Source: Nocardia vinacea NBRC 16497 (GTDB taxonomy: Bacteria > Actinomycetota > Actinomycetes > Mycobacteriales > Mycobacteriaceae). Taken from it: a DNA stretch of 64,000 bases. The stretch's first letter is position 1; every line of letters starts with the position of its first letter. A model generated the notes under the pieces. The model had not been told where the DNA came from and ran no database searches. It was given only the letters and a program-made list of their open reading frames with translations. The position numbers were made by a program, and so were the translations under genes. Location: the NCBI RefSeq assembly GCF_000308835.1, contig NZ_BAGN01000129.1, forward strand, positions 1-64,000. Direction: 5' to 3'. Below, in pieces: positions 8,393 to 17,987 of the stretch.

Positions 8393-11089
8393 CTACGCGG
8401 CGTCCACGGCTACGACACCCCGCCGGATCGCGCGGACGGCCTTGGCCGCGGTCCCGGCGATCTCCACATCGTCGGCGGTTCCGTGGATCTGATCGAGCAG
8501 ATCGATCACCTGTCGGCACCACCGCACGAAATCGCCCGCGGACAGCGGCGCGTTCTGATCGCCGCTGGCCAGCAACGATTCGGCCAACCCATCGCCGCGC
8601 GCCCATTTGTAAACACCTGTCACGAAACCGAGATCCGGTTCACGGGTGGGCGACAACTTGTGCCGTGCCTCATCGGAGCGCAACTCGCTCCACACGCCGA
8701 CGGTCGCGCCGACGGCACGGCGCATCGGTTCGGTCGGCCCGCTGGCGCCGAGATAGCCGCCCTCCTGGCGGGATTCATAAACCAGAATGGAAACCACCGC
8801 CGCCAATTCGGCCGGACCGAGCCCGCGCCACAGCCCCTGCCGCAGGCATTCGGCGACCAGCAGATCGCTTTCGGCGTAGATCCTGGCCAGCCGACGTCCG
8901 TCGGCGGTCACTTCGCCCGCGTCCACGAACCCGCGCTCCTCGAGCAGGCCGAGGATCCGGTCGAAGGTGCGCGCCAGCGAATTGGTGGTCGCGGCAACCT
9001 TCTGGCGCATCGTTTCGGTTTCGCGCAGCAGCCGGTTGTAGCGCTCGCCGACCCGGCTCATCTGCTCGCGATCGGGCCGCGCATGCGCTGGATGCGAACG
9101 CAGACTGCGCCGCAATGTCGACAGCTCGCGGTCCTCGCCCGCCTGCGAACGGTCACCCCGCCGCGGCCGGCCCGGCGCCGAGATCCCGGTGCTGCGCAAC
9201 GCCGACGCCAGATCGCGCCGAGTCCGTGCCGTGCGGTGATCGATCTTGCGTGGCAGCCGCATATGCCCCAACGTCTTCGCGGGCACCGGGAAATCGGCGA
9301 CCGATACCCGACCCGCCCACTTGTCCTCGGTCAGTACCAGCGGACGCGGATCCCCCGGCGTGGCATCCGGCTCCAGAATCACCGCGAGCCCGGCCCGCCG
9401 CCCGGACGGAATGGCCACCACATCGCCGCGCCGCAGGGACACCAGCGCGTCGACCGCGGCCCCGCGCCGATCGGCCCGACTCTGCTGCGCGATCTGACGC
9501 TCGCGCTGCTTGATCCGCTCGCGCAGGGAAATGTATTCCAGGAAGCCGCCGTCCTCGCCGCCGAGCTGATCGCGCAACTTGCGCAACTGCCCCTCATTGC
9601 GCTCGATCCCACGCACCAGCCCCACCACCGACCGATCGGCCTGGAACTGCGCGAAAGACCGCTCCAGTAGCGCCCGCGACTCGTCCGCGCCCATCCGATC
9701 GATCAGATTGATCGACATGTTGTAGCCCGGTCGGAACGAACTGCGCAGCGGATAGGTGCGGGTGGATGCGAGACCGGCGACCGCACTGGTATCGACCTCG
9801 GGCTGCCACAGCACCACCGCATGGCCCTCGACATCGATCCCGCGCCGCCCGGCCCGACCCGTGAGCTGCGTGTACTCCCCGGGCGTCAGCTCGGCGTGCG
9901 ACTCGCCGTTGTACTTGACCAGCCGCTCGAGCACCACCGTCCGCGCGGGCATATTGATGCCCAAAGCCAGTGTCTCCGTGGCGAATACGGCCCGCACCAG
10001 ACCACGCACGAACAATTCCTCGACGGTATGCCGGAAGGCGGGCAGCATACCCGCGTGATGCGCGGCCAGGCCGCGATGCAGCGCCTCGCGCCACTCCCAG
10101 TAGCCGAGCACCTCGAGATCGCCCTTGGGCAGATCCCCGGTGTGCTTCTCGATGATCGCGTCGATCTCTCCGGCTTCGTCGTCGCGGCTGAGATCCAGTC
10201 GCGACCGCAAGCACTGGGCAAGCGCCCCATCGCATCCGGCCCGACTGAAGATGAAGGTGATCGCGGGCAGTAGCCCTTCCTCATCGAGCTTGGCCAGCAC
10301 CTCCGGCCGCGGCAACGGCCGGAAGTTGCGGTTGCCACCGCGACCGCGCGGTCCACCCCAGCCGTTCATCCGGTCCGCCGCCTCACGGTGGCGGATATAG
10401 CGCACCAGATCCTCGTCGACCAGGACCTTCTGCTCGCTGGAGTTGGTATCGAACAGATCGAACATCCGCCGCCCGACCATGACGTGCTGCCACAGCGGCA
10501 CCGGGCGGGTCTCGTCGACGACCACCGCGGTATCGCCGCGCACGGTTTCCATCCAGGCGCCGAATTCTTCGGCATTGCTGACCGTCGCGGACAGGCTGAC
10601 CAGCCGCACATCCGGGGGCAGATGCAGGATGACCTCCTCCCAGACCGCGCCGCGGAAGCGGTCGGCGAGGTAGTGCACCTCGTCCATCACCACATATGAC
10701 AGTCCGCGCAGCGCGTCCGAGGAGGCGTAGAGCATATTGCGCAGCACCTCGGTGGTCATCACGACCACCGGCGCATCCGGGTTGATCGACTGGTCACCGG
10801 TGAGCAGTCCGACCTGGTCGCGCCCGTGGCGATCGGTCAGGTCGGCGAACTTCTGGTTCGACAGCGCTTTGATCGGTGTGGTGTAGAAACACTTTCCGCC
10901 CGCTGCCAACGCGAGGTGCACCGCGAATTCGCCGACGACGGTCTTACCCGCGCCGGTCGGTGCACAGACCAGCACGCTGTGCCCGCCCTCGAGGGCTTTG
11001 CAGGCATTGCGTTGGAAGGGATCCAACCCGAAAGTCAGCTCGGCGGAGAACTTTGCCAGCTCGCCCGCCTGCGACTGGTGATACGTCAC
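8393..11089 (-). CDS. helY: HelY-type DEAD/DEAH-box RNA helicase (Ski2/Mtr4-like)
   Basis: The 898-residue protein is a superfamily 2 ATP-dependent helicase. The N-terminal motor has Walker A in APTGAGKTVV (about residues 43-52), the DEVH box in VVMDEVHYL, motif III SATVSN and motif VI QLTGRAGRRG. The C-terminal half matches the long rRNA-processing arch and DSHCT-type domains of HelY. It starts at a GTG two bases after the tatC stop (TGA cc GTG), so it is the last gene of a tatA-tatC-helY operon, matching Rv2094c-Rv2092c. Confidence 0.93.
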   Translation of the reverse strand: MTYHQSQAGELAKFSAELTFGLDPFQRNACKALEGGHSVLVCAPTGAGKTVVGEFAVHLALAAGGKCFYTTPIKALSNQKFADLTDRHGRDQVGLLTGDQSINPDAPVVVMTTEVLRNMLYASSDALRGLSYVVMDEVHYLADRFRGAVWEEVILHLPPDVRLVSLSATVSNAEEFGAWMETVRGDTAVVVDETRPVPLWQHVMVGRRMFDLFDTNSSEQKVLVDEDLVRYIRHREAADRMNGWGGPRGRGGNRNFRPLPRPEVLAKLDEEGLLPAITFIFSRAGCDGALAQCLRSRLDLSRDDEAGEIDAIIEKHTGDLPKGDLEVLGYWEWREALHRGLAAHHAGMLPAFRHTVEELFVRGLVRAVFATETLALGINMPARTVVLERLVKYNGESHAELTPGEYTQLTGRAGRRGIDVEGHAVVLWQPEVDTSAVAGLASTRTYPLRSSFRPGYNMSINLIDRMGADESRALLERSFAQFQADRSVVGLVRGIERNEGQLRKLRDQLGGEDGGFLEYISLRERIKQRERQIAQQSRADRRGAAVDALVSLRRGDVVAIPSGRRAGLAVILEPDATPGDPRPLVLTEDKWAGRVSVADFPVPAKTLGHMRLPRKIDHRTARTRRDLASALRSTGISAPGRPRRGDRSQAGEDRELSTLRRSLRSHPAHARPDREQMSRVGERYNRLLRETETMRQKVAATTNSLARTFDRILGLLEERGFVDAGEVTADGRRLARIYAESDLLVAECLRQGLWRGLGPAELAAVVSILVYESRQEGGYLGASGPTEPMRRAVGATVGVWSELRSDEARHKLSPTREPDLGFVTGVYKWARGDGLAESLLASGDQNAPLSAGDFVRWCRQVIDLLDQIHGTADDVEIAGTAAKAVRAIRRGVVAVDAA

Positions 11090-11091
11090 GG

Positions 11092-12042
11092 TCAGAGGGT
11101 ATCGGAGTAGTCCGACACCGGTCGCGCCGATTTCTCCGGGGCCATGACCGAATCGGCGGGGTTGATCGGCTCGGGACCGGAGATCGTTGAGGCTTCCTCA
11201 TCCGAAAGTGCCGCCAATGCGTCGGCCTCCCGACGTGCGCGCCGCCTGTCATTGATTCGGGAGAACTGGATGGCGACCTCGAACAGCACCGTCAGGGCCA
11301 GCGCCAGTGCCAGCATGGAGAACGGATCCTGCGGGGTCACGATCGCAGCGAAGACGAAGAGCCCGAAGACGATTCCGCGTCGCCACTTGGCGAGCTTGTC
11401 GTAGTGCAGCACTCCGACCAGATTCAATCCGACTACCAGCAGCGGGATTTCGAAGCTGACACCGAAGATGACGAGCAGTTGGATGATGAAGCTGAAGTAT
11501 TGCGTACCGCTCAGGGCGGTGATCTGCGCGTTGTTGCCGATATTCAGCAGGAAGCTCAACGCGTGTGCGACAACCCAATACGCGAGCACGGCGCCGGTCA
11601 CGAACAGCGCGCTACCGGAGGTGACGAATCCGACCGCATACTTGCGTTCCTTCGAGTACAGACCGGGCGTGATGAAGCCCCAGATCTGATACAGCCACAC
11701 CGGAGCGGCCAACACCACGCCCGCCGTCATACCGACCTTCAATCGCAGCATGAACTGCTCGAAGGGCGCGGTCGCCAGCAGACGGCAGGCGCCGTCGGTG
11801 GTGAGCACGGCTCGTGACGAGGCGGGCAGGGAACAGTAGGGTCCGGTCAGCAGCGATCCCAGGCTTTCGATGCCGAAGATCGTGTGCGCATACCAGAAGA
11901 AGCCGAACAGCGTGGTGACGAGGACCGCGGCGATCGAGACCAGCAGCCGACGGCGCAGCTCCTGCAGATGCTCGACCAACGACATGGTGCCGTCGGGATT
12001 CGTCCTGCGCTTACTGCGCCGGGGATCGAACGGGATTCGCAT
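11092..12042 (-). CDS. tatC: Sec-independent (Tat) translocase subunit TatC
   Basis: TatC is the membrane receptor that binds twin-arginine signal peptides and, with TatA and TatB, moves folded proteins across the membrane. The 316-residue protein shows the conserved N-terminal stretch [15 protein letters not shown] just before the first of six membrane helices, and the [16 protein letters not shown] loop. The C-terminal tail is charged and cytoplasmic. It lies 104 bases behind tatA and runs into helY. Confidence 0.95.
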   Translation of the reverse strand: MRIPFDPRRSKRRTNPDGTMSLVEHLQELRRRLLVSIAAVLVTTLFGFFWYAHTIFGIESLGSLLTGPYCSLPASSRAVLTTDGACRLLATAPFEQFMLRLKVGMTAGVVLAAPVWLYQIWGFITPGLYSKERKYAVGFVTSGSALFVTGAVLAYWVVAHALSFLLNIGNNAQITALSGTQYFSFIIQLLVIFGVSFEIPLLVVGLNLVGVLHYDKLAKWRRGIVFGLFVFAAIVTPQDPFSMLALALALTVLFEVAIQFSRINDRRRARREADALAALSDEEASTISGPEPINPADSVMAPEKSARPVSDYSDTL

Positions 12043-12146
12043 GGTGGTGTGTTGGCCCCTGGGGTCGGAGGTGCCCGCAGCGGTCGGCGGGCAACAGCAC
12101 TAGGCCCGGAGCGAGTTTGCTACTCACCCCGGCGGCAAGGCTGGGC

Positions 12147-12422
12147 TCAGAGCGACTTCGGCTGGGCCTGGGGCTCGGCCTGCGGCTGCGCGACCGTCGG
12201 CTGGACGGCCGAGGCCTGCGGCAGTTCGGCGGCCGGTTGCTGCACCGGTGCTGCACTGGCCTGTGCGCTGCTGCTCTCGTTCTGCATCTGGCTGACTTCG
12301 CTCTTGAAGATGCGCAGCGAGCGGCCCAGGCTGCGGGCGGCATCGGGCATACGCTTCGCGCCGAAGAACATCACGAAGACCGCGGCGATGATCAGCCAGT
12401 GCCAGATGCTCAGACTGCCCAT
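12147..12422 (-). CDS. tatA: Tat translocase pore subunit TatA
   Basis: The 91-residue protein has the TatA layout: one N-terminal membrane helix ([20 protein letters not shown]), the [16 protein letters not shown] amphipathic helix, and an Ala/Gln/Pro-rich cytoplasmic tail. GGAGG lies 8 bases upstream of the ATG. It would polymerise to form the export passage with TatC. In M. tuberculosis the next gene upstream is pafC. Here pafC is about 33 kb away, so the operon has been opened at this point. Confidence 0.94.
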   Translation of the reverse strand: MGSLSIWHWLIIAAVFVMFFGAKRMPDAARSLGRSLRIFKSEVSQMQNESSSAQASAAPVQQPAAELPQASAVQPTVAQPQAEPQAQPKSL

Positions 12423-12817
12423 AATTAAACCTCCAAAGAATGTGGTAGCTCCGATGCTACCGGACTATGACATGCGAGAACGCCCGCGTCGGTGCGCTCC
12501 CCCGCCTCCCCGAGCCCTTTGCCGGACGTAAGTACGTCGATAGTTTCATACCGGGCCGACGGTCGGGCGGTGTGCTCATTTCTGGGCGTACCCGACGAGT
12601 TACCAGTGTCCTCCCCAAACGCACAGCCCATGGCCATGGGGCCGACATCATCGTGTGTTCTGTGGCCAATTGCCATCTAGTCGTCGAGAATTCGGCCTGC
12701 CACTTCCGAAATTCGATGCGATAGACCGACCAGACGATCGACGGCACAGACTCGCCGGGCGATTCAGTGGTTAGCTGGTGTTCCTCCTGCCGTAGGTGGC
12801 GGGACTGGGATGCAGAC
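12423..12817. other. Gene-free stretch upstream of tatA
   Basis: No supported gene. Both strands hold open frames, but none has family signals or a ribosome-binding site. The stretch should contain the tatA promoter and the left edge of the accessory region, and it includes one copy of the 101-bp repeat. Confidence 0.5.
12597..12697 (+). repeat. 101-bp dispersed repeat, copy 1
   Basis: This sequence matches 16758-16858 in the same orientation over 101 bases with no gap and about 14 mismatches counted by eye. The best-kept part is GTGGCCAATTGCCATCTAG. The two copies frame a 4-kb segment with a P450, a TetR and an SDR gene. It does not look coding. Confidence 0.8.
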
Positions 12818-14062
12818 TCAACCGGCAACGGTAATCGGGAGCCGCTCGAGGCCTCGAGCCCAGATCGTCGGCCGCCAGGTCAGTTCGTCCTCTCCGATCG
12901 CCAGGCCGAAATCGCCTAGTCGTGTGAGCAGCGTTTCGAACGCAACCTCGCTCTCCACAATGGCGAACGGTGCACCCAGGCAGTAGGTGATGCCGCGGCC
13001 GAAGTCGAGATGCTCGGCATTGTGCGGCCGATCCAACCGAAACACCCCAGGGTCCGGAAACTTTTCGGGGTCGCGGTTGGCAGCACCGAACAGCGCGACC
13101 AGCGACTCGCCTGCGGCCAGGTCCACGTCTCCCAACCGAGTCGCCTTCGCGGTCTGCCGCGGAACATAGGTGACCGGCGAGTCGTACCGAAGCGTCTCGG
13201 TGACAACATCGGCGACCCGCCCCGACTCCCGGCGCACCGCCTCGAGTTCTCCGGGATGCCTTAACAACGCAAGCAGTCCGTTGCCGACGAGGTTGGTGAC
13301 ATTCTCGTGCCCCGCGATGAGCAGCGTCACCGCAAGGCTGATGAGTTCGCGCTCGCTGAGCCGCTCACCCTGCTCCTCTGCGTTCAGCAGTTCGCTGAGC
13401 AGATCCTCACCTCGGTGCCTGCGTCGCAACGAGATCAGGGCGAGAAAGTAGCCCTTGAACAAGGCGGCCGCCTCGATACCCCGCGCCCGAACCTCGTCCG
13501 AGAGGACGAAGTCGACGGTCGGAGTGATGTCATTGGTCCATGAGCGCAGCATCTCCCGATCCTCCGGCGGCACCCCGAGAATCTCGCACACCACCTGCAA
13601 CGGCAGCGGGTAGGCGAATTCCGAGAGGACGTCGATGGTGTCGCCGCCCCGGGCCACAGCCTCGTCGAGGAGTCCGGCCGCCAACTCCCGCATCCTCGGT
13701 CGCAGCCGCTCGGCTTTCTCGCGCGTGAACGATCCCGCGACCAGACGCCGCAACCGGGTGTGATCGGGTGGGTCGAGCGCGAACATGAACCGGCCCATCA
13801 CATCGTTCAGGCTGTTCTGTCCGAAATTTCGAGCCAATACATCGGCGAAGTCGCCGCGCACGAAGGTCCGGTGATCGCGCAGCAGCTGATCGATATCAGC
13901 AAACCTGGTGAGAAATCGCAGACCGTTGATACCGCGATGAGCCGGATCCAGCGTACGGAGCCGGTCGAACCACGGGTAGGGATCTCTGATCACCTCCGGT
14001 CGCGCCGGATCGAACTCATCCAAGCGCGGATCAAAGTCCAACGCCGCCAAAATACCTGTCAC
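12818..14062 (-). CDS. Cytochrome P450 with an atypical I-helix
   Basis: This is a soluble bacterial class I P450 of 414 residues that would need ferredoxin and ferredoxin reductase to hydroxylate a small organic substrate. The ExxR motif is in VVTETLRY (about residue 290) and the haem-binding Cys is in FGRGITYCLG (about residue 360). The I-helix reads LIAGHENVTN near residue 250: the usual oxygen-activating Thr of AGxET is Asn. The position before the haem Cys that is often His or Arg is Thr. I chose the GTG at 14062 because GGAAAGG stands upstream at the right distance and the length fits. The frame extends to 14104. No redox partner gene is adjacent. Confidence 0.88.
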   Translation of the reverse strand: MTGILAALDFDPRLDEFDPARPEVIRDPYPWFDRLRTLDPAHRGINGLRFLTRFADIDQLLRDHRTFVRGDFADVLARNFGQNSLNDVMGRFMFALDPPDHTRLRRLVAGSFTREKAERLRPRMRELAAGLLDEAVARGGDTIDVLSEFAYPLPLQVVCEILGVPPEDREMLRSWTNDITPTVDFVLSDEVRARGIEAAALFKGYFLALISLRRRHRGEDLLSELLNAEEQGERLSERELISLAVTLLIAGHENVTNLVGNGLLALLRHPGELEAVRRESGRVADVVTETLRYDSPVTYVPRQTAKATRLGDVDLAAGESLVALFGAANRDPEKFPDPGVFRLDRPHNAEHLDFGRGITYCLGAPFAIVESEVAFETLLTRLGDFGLAIGEDELTWRPTIWARGLERLPITVAG

Positions 14063-14407
14063 AGCAAACCTTTCCCACATATATAGCTGCGGAGCCAGGC
14101 GCACGGATTCCTGTCGAACGACGGCCGATCAGCTACCCGCAGACCTCGGTAAATGATCCCCCAGGCAGCGCATTCCCGCAGTGCAGCCACATCGGACCGT
14201 GCACGATGCTCGTGTAGGAGGTGGGCCAGCACGCTAAGGATGGCGGTGTGTACACGTCAAGACCCACGTGTGGCGGATAAATCACCCTGCGTGACGCAGT
14301 TGCCAAGGCCTCTGGGTTTCTGCGAAACCGGTTGGCCCGCACCGAGATCGGCGACCGCAGACGCGATGGCTCGACCAGCCGTGAACGCGCCGATTTCGAT
14401 GAGGCCG

Positions 14408-14485
14408 CGACGCAAGGCCCGTCGACTCCAGCTCGAGAATGAGATATTGCTCGAGGCCGCAGCCTATTTCGCGCGGTCGAACCCG
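14408..14485 (+). pseudogene. Relic of an IS3-family transposase OrfA
   Basis: A short open stretch reads RRLQLENEILLEAAAYFAR, closely matching the leucine-zipper-like C-terminus of IS3-family OrfA proteins (typically RENEILRKASAYFA). The rest of OrfA and all of OrfB are missing, and no terminal inverted repeats were recognised. It marks past insertion activity between the P450 and TetR genes. Confidence 0.55.
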
Positions 14486-14654
14486 CGGGGCCGCGCAGAG
14501 CGACCGCGCACGACATGCGCTGCAGGATCAGTGTGCGGCAGAGTCCGGACCGTCAGCCCCGGTGGGACCGCCGGGCGGCCAGGACAGGTCGGCGATGCAT
14601 GCCTTCTATAATCGGGACGGTAATCCCGGTTGGATGGAAGTCGGAAGGACTCTC

Positions 14655-15203
14655 ATGCGCGCCGACGCCATGCGTAATCGCGAGCGCATCCTGGAGGTGG
14701 CATTGGAGACATTCGCCGCCGATGGCCTCTCCGTGCCGGTAGCCGAGATCGCCCGGCGGGCCGGTGTCGGCACGGGGACGGTCAGTCGACATTTCCCGAC
14801 GAAGGACTCGCTGTACGAGGCAATCGTCCGGCACATGGTGACAGGGATCGTCGACAAAGCCCGAGAGTTGGCCGCGACCCGTGATCCAGGCAGCGCGTTC
14901 TTCGAGTTCTTCGCCCTCATGGTCGAGCAGACGGCGATGAATCGCGGCCTGTCCCAGGCGATGAGCGGGACCGGCTTCGATGTCGACGCCGTGGCCTTCG
15001 CCCCCGAGCACAACCTGCTGACCGTGAAAGACGAGTTGCTCGCGGGCGCCCAGAAAGCCGGAGCCGTGCGGTCGGACATCACGCGTGCCGACGTCAAGGC
15101 TCTCATGGTTGGCTGCCTCGCCCGGGAACAGCAGGGCCACGACCCGGATGCCCGCAAGCGCATGATCGATGTGGCATGCGCGGGCATGCGCGCCCAGCGG
15201 TAG
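14655..15203 (+). CDS. TetR/AcrR-family regulator
   Basis: The 182-residue protein has an N-terminal TetR helix-turn-helix (VPVAEIARRAGVGTGTVSRH, about residues 25-45) followed by FPTKDSLYEAIV, and a C-terminal ligand domain. GGAAGGA lies 5 bases upstream of the ATG. It converges with the SDR gene at 15215, 11 bases away, and is divergent from the P450 at 12818. Either could be its target; the inverted repeat at 16134-16166 upstream of the SDR is one candidate site. Confidence 0.85.
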   Translation: MRADAMRNRERILEVALETFAADGLSVPVAEIARRAGVGTGTVSRHFPTKDSLYEAIVRHMVTGIVDKARELAATRDPGSAFFEFFALMVEQTAMNRGLSQAMSGTGFDVDAVAFAPEHNLLTVKDELLAGAQKAGAVRSDITRADVKALMVGCLAREQQGHDPDARKRMIDVACAGMRAQR

Positions 15204-15214
15204 CGGCGTCGGCC

Positions 15215-16033
15215 CTACTTGCCTTGCGCGGCCTTGGACACATGCGCCCACTCGGACCAGGTTTGCAGGCGCTGCCGATAAGCCGCAGGTATCCACTGGG
15301 CGGGCTCGTCGCCGAAAAAGACGCGCAGTGGCGGCTGCTCGGCGTCGACGACCTGCAGGATCGCCGCACCGACACCCTCGGGTCCCGGCGCCTGCACGCT
15401 CGCCCCTCGTTGGTGCAGCGACGCGTGCATGGCTTTGTAGGCGTCCATGGGGTTCGCGGTGAAGACCGCCGCGTTGTTGAAGTTCGTGGCGAAGGCGCCG
15501 GGTTCGATCAGCGTGACCTTGATGCCGAGGGGCGCGACCTCCTGGGCGAGCGCTTCGCTCAAACCTTCCAACGCCCACTTCGAGGCACTGTAGCCCCCCG
15601 CGCCCGGTATGGCGGCCAGGCCGGCGGCGGACGAAATCTGCACGATGTGGCCGCCCCCCTGCGCGCGAAGGACCGGCAGTGCCGCTTGAGTGACGTGGAG
15701 CACACCGAACAGGTTCGTCTCCAGTTGGTCGCGCAGTTCCTGCTCGCCGATCTCCTCCACGGCACCGGCAAGGGCGTAACCAGCGTTGTTGACCACCACA
15801 TCCAGCCGACCGAACCGTTCCTTGGCCGCCGCGATCGCCTCGAACACGTGAGTCCGATCGGCAACATCCACACGCAGCGGCAGCACCGCATCACCGAAAC
15901 GGTCGACCAGGCCGGTCAAAGCGCCCACGTCTCGGGCCGTGGCGGCGACCTGGTCGCCGCGTTCCAGAGCAGCGAGGGTGAACTCGCGACCGAAGCCGCG
16001 CGACGAACCGGTGATGAACCAGACCTTGCTCAT
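15215..16033 (-). CDS. SDR-family oxidoreductase
   Basis: The 272-residue classical short-chain dehydrogenase has the cofactor motif TGSSRGFG near the N-terminus, NNAGYA, and the catalytic Ser-Tyr-Lys set in ISSAAGLAAIPGAGGYSASK. The ATG at 16033 is preceded by AGGAGG; a longer frame to 16066 is less likely. It belongs to the NADP-binding oxidoreductases often annotated as oxidoreductase/short-chain reductase. The substrate is not known. Confidence 0.87.
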   Translation of the reverse strand: MSKVWFITGSSRGFGREFTLAALERGDQVAATARDVGALTGLVDRFGDAVLPLRVDVADRTHVFEAIAAAKERFGRLDVVVNNAGYALAGAVEEIGEQELRDQLETNLFGVLHVTQAALPVLRAQGGGHIVQISSAAGLAAIPGAGGYSASKWALEGLSEALAQEVAPLGIKVTLIEPGAFATNFNNAAVFTANPMDAYKAMHASLHQRGASVQAPGPEGVGAAILQVVDAEQPPLRVFFGDEPAQWIPAAYRQRLQTWSEWAHVSKAAQGK

Positions 16034-16133
16034 GACGTGTAAGCCTCCTGTGTACGGAACGACCAACAGCTACAACCGGGATGGCCGTCCCGAATCACTA
16101 TATGAGGCAACCCCTCGCCTGGCCATCATTTCT

Positions 16134-16166
16134 TCGAATATTGGATAGAATTTATCTAATATTCGA
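16134..16166. promoter_or_regulatory. Inverted repeat upstream of the SDR gene
   Basis: Two 14-base arms, TCGAATATTGGATA (16134-16147) and TATCTAATATTCGA (16153-16166), are reverse complements with one mismatch and a 5-base spacer. It is strikingly AT-rich for this genome and lies about 100 bases before the start of the SDR gene. An operator for the nearby TetR protein is the likeliest reading; a cruciform or recombination site is an alternative. Confidence 0.55.
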
Positions 16167-17019
16167 TAAATGCCAACATTGCTCGGTGCCCCGTACGTAG
16201 AAGCAACAGGAACGCGAGCCAGCGGCGGTCCGGGGATCGCAACACCGACCCCGTCATGAAGGCCATGCGATGCTCGCCTACACCTCCGAGACCAGACCAC
16301 TCAGCGCTGCCGCCGGGCGGCAGGGTGTCTTCCGCGAGATCGCACGATGGGCAAGCGGCCAAGCAAGACAGCGGAACCATCCCGCCTACAACTGATAATC
16401 GGCTTCGATCACCAACCGGGCCGCCCGAAAACCGCAGGTCGTACCCGTTCTCATGTTCGACATGCCCCGCCCCGCCATAAAGTTCGGGCCGATTGACCAA
16501 CGCCCGCAGGGCATAGCGATCCCTCAGACGGGATACGCACCCACGATGACCAGGCGTTTCCCAGTTGCCCATATTTTGCGTGCCCGGTTGACGTCAACCA
16601 ACGAATCCAAGCACGCCAACGCTAGTAATCGATATCACAGCCATAACTGGGCAGAATTTCAATGTATCCGCAGCTCAGATGCTTACCGAACCAACGACAC
16701 TCAACGCTGCCAGTTGACAACGACACCCATCGCACCCTAGTTCGATGTGAGTACATGGAGTTGCCAGTGTGCTCCCTAAACGCATCGCCACTGGTCATGG
16801 TGCCGACAGCCCCGTGTGTTGTGTGGCCAATTGCCATCTAGTCGTCAAGAATTCGGCCGACGTGTGTAGGGCGGTACAGAATGACGCCGTGTGCTGGTCT
16901 CCCCCGGTCGGGCCGGGCTGGTGGCGGTCTGCGGTGTCGCCGGGAACCCACCCGAGTTCACGCGGAGCGGCCGGGCAACGTTGGTACCGCAAGCAGGTGC
17001 AAGCCAGACGTCGGACGGC
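16167..17019. other. Degenerate gene-free stretch
   Basis: No gene can be supported on either strand. Contents noted: a perfect 14-base palindrome GGTTGACGTCAACC at 16586-16599, the second copy of the 101-bp repeat, and sequence lying downstream of the integrase relic. The composition is less GC-rich than in the neighbouring genes. Confidence 0.5.
16758..16858 (+). repeat. 101-bp dispersed repeat, copy 2
   Basis: Second copy of the repeat at 12597-12697, in direct orientation and ungapped. It ends about 160 bases before the stop of the integrase relic at 17020-17250. Recombination between the copies would delete the P450-TetR-SDR segment. Confidence 0.8.
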
Positions 17020-17250
17020 TCAGTACCCTCCAGAACGTCTAGCCCGGATACTCGGCCCGATGGAAGAGGGGGCGGATTCGCGCGGCAAGCCGAAGGTCTG
17101 CCCGATCCCGCCGACGGCCGATGAGTCCGGTGCCTGCTCCGGCGAGACGATGTAATGCCGCTCCGTGATGCCCTCACGAGAACGCCCCAACTGCTTCGCG
17201 GCCGTTTTCGAATCCGACGCCTCAGCGACCAGCGTTGCGGCCTGATACGG
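17020..17250 (-). pseudogene. 3' relic of a tyrosine recombinase (integrase)
   Basis: The minus strand encodes ATLVAEASDSKTAAKQLGR followed by SREGITERHYIV, matching the C-terminal end of phage-type tyrosine recombinases (box II, normally ...QLGHS...T..HYI). The nucleophilic Tyr is present in ERHYIV, but the conserved His of LGH is Arg. The catalytic domain upstream and the N-terminal half are missing, and the frame merges with unrelated sequence near 17250-17290. It is a remnant of an integrated element at the left part of the accessory region. Confidence 0.6.
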
Positions 17251-17310
17251 ATAGAAGCCGGTCACGGCTCGATCTGGATCAGCGCACACTCCGACGAACG
17301 GGTAACTCGC

Positions 17311-17973
17311 TTATTCCGTGAGCGCAATGGAGCCGCGGTGGGATCGGCCCGACCAGTCGGCGGTGCGGGCTCCGGTGCGAAGGGGCTCCGGTGGCGGCAG
17401 TGGGTTCCCGCCAGTGGGCGCCAGGCCTTCGAACAGGAGGGTGAGGTAACGCCGCCAGCCGTCGCTGCCGGGATCCATGGTCCACAGCGTGTTGGTCAGC
17501 ATGGACATGATCCTGGGCAGGTCGTCGGGCACGAGGTCGGCGCGAAGCGTGCCTTCGTCTTGGGCACGCCGGGCGAGCAGGACCAGCGAATCGAGGAATG
17601 GGGTGTAGGCCGCCGCATCCAGGATGCCGGCGTTGCGCGCGGCTGCCACGGTGTTGAACTCGCGTGCAACCATGCTCATCGCGGCTTCCATCACGCTGAG
17701 AAGGCCGGCCAGCGGATCGTCTTCGGCGAGTGCGCGTTCGGTGGCGGGAGCGAGTTCTTCGGTGATGCTTTGGTTGATGGCTGCCCGTACCAGGTCCGAC
17801 TTGCTGGGGAAATGGTTGTAGAGCGTCCGGATCCGTATGTCGGCGCGGCGGGCGATCTCCTCGAGCGGCGCATCCGGGCCGAGCTCGGCGAAGACCGCGC
17901 GCGCCATCCGCACGATGCGCTCGGCGTTGCGTGCCGCGTCGGCGCGCACCCGGGGCTCGGTGTCGTTGTCCAT
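17311..17973 (-). CDS. TetR-family regulator, proposed controller of the TTGCAGT palindromes
   Basis: The 220-residue protein has the TetR helix-turn-helix (PLEEIARRADIRIRTLYNHF, about residues 38-57) and a C-terminal domain with the DLPRIMSMLTNTLWTMDPGS stretch that it shares with the regulator at 31858. The ATG at 17973 is directly preceded by an in-frame GTG. A palindrome of the AACxTGCA...TGCAxGTT type lies 15 bases upstream, as expected for autoregulation, and related palindromes precede several genes up to 31.2 kb. It is divergent from the ferredoxin-P450 genes. Regulator-operator assignment is inference. Confidence 0.87.
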   Translation of the reverse strand: MDNDTEPRVRADAARNAERIVRMARAVFAELGPDAPLEEIARRADIRIRTLYNHFPSKSDLVRAAINQSITEELAPATERALAEDDPLAGLLSVMEAAMSMVAREFNTVAAARNAGILDAAAYTPFLDSLVLLARRAQDEGTLRADLVPDDLPRIMSMLTNTLWTMDPGSDGWRRYLTLLFEGLAPTGGNPLPPPEPLRTGARTADWSGRSHRGSIALTE

Positions 17974-17987
17974 CACGCCATCTTAGC

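Noticed and set aside
14133-14516. Minus-strand open frame between P450 and TetR
   Set aside because: Antisense to the IS3 OrfA relic and without any recognisable domain.
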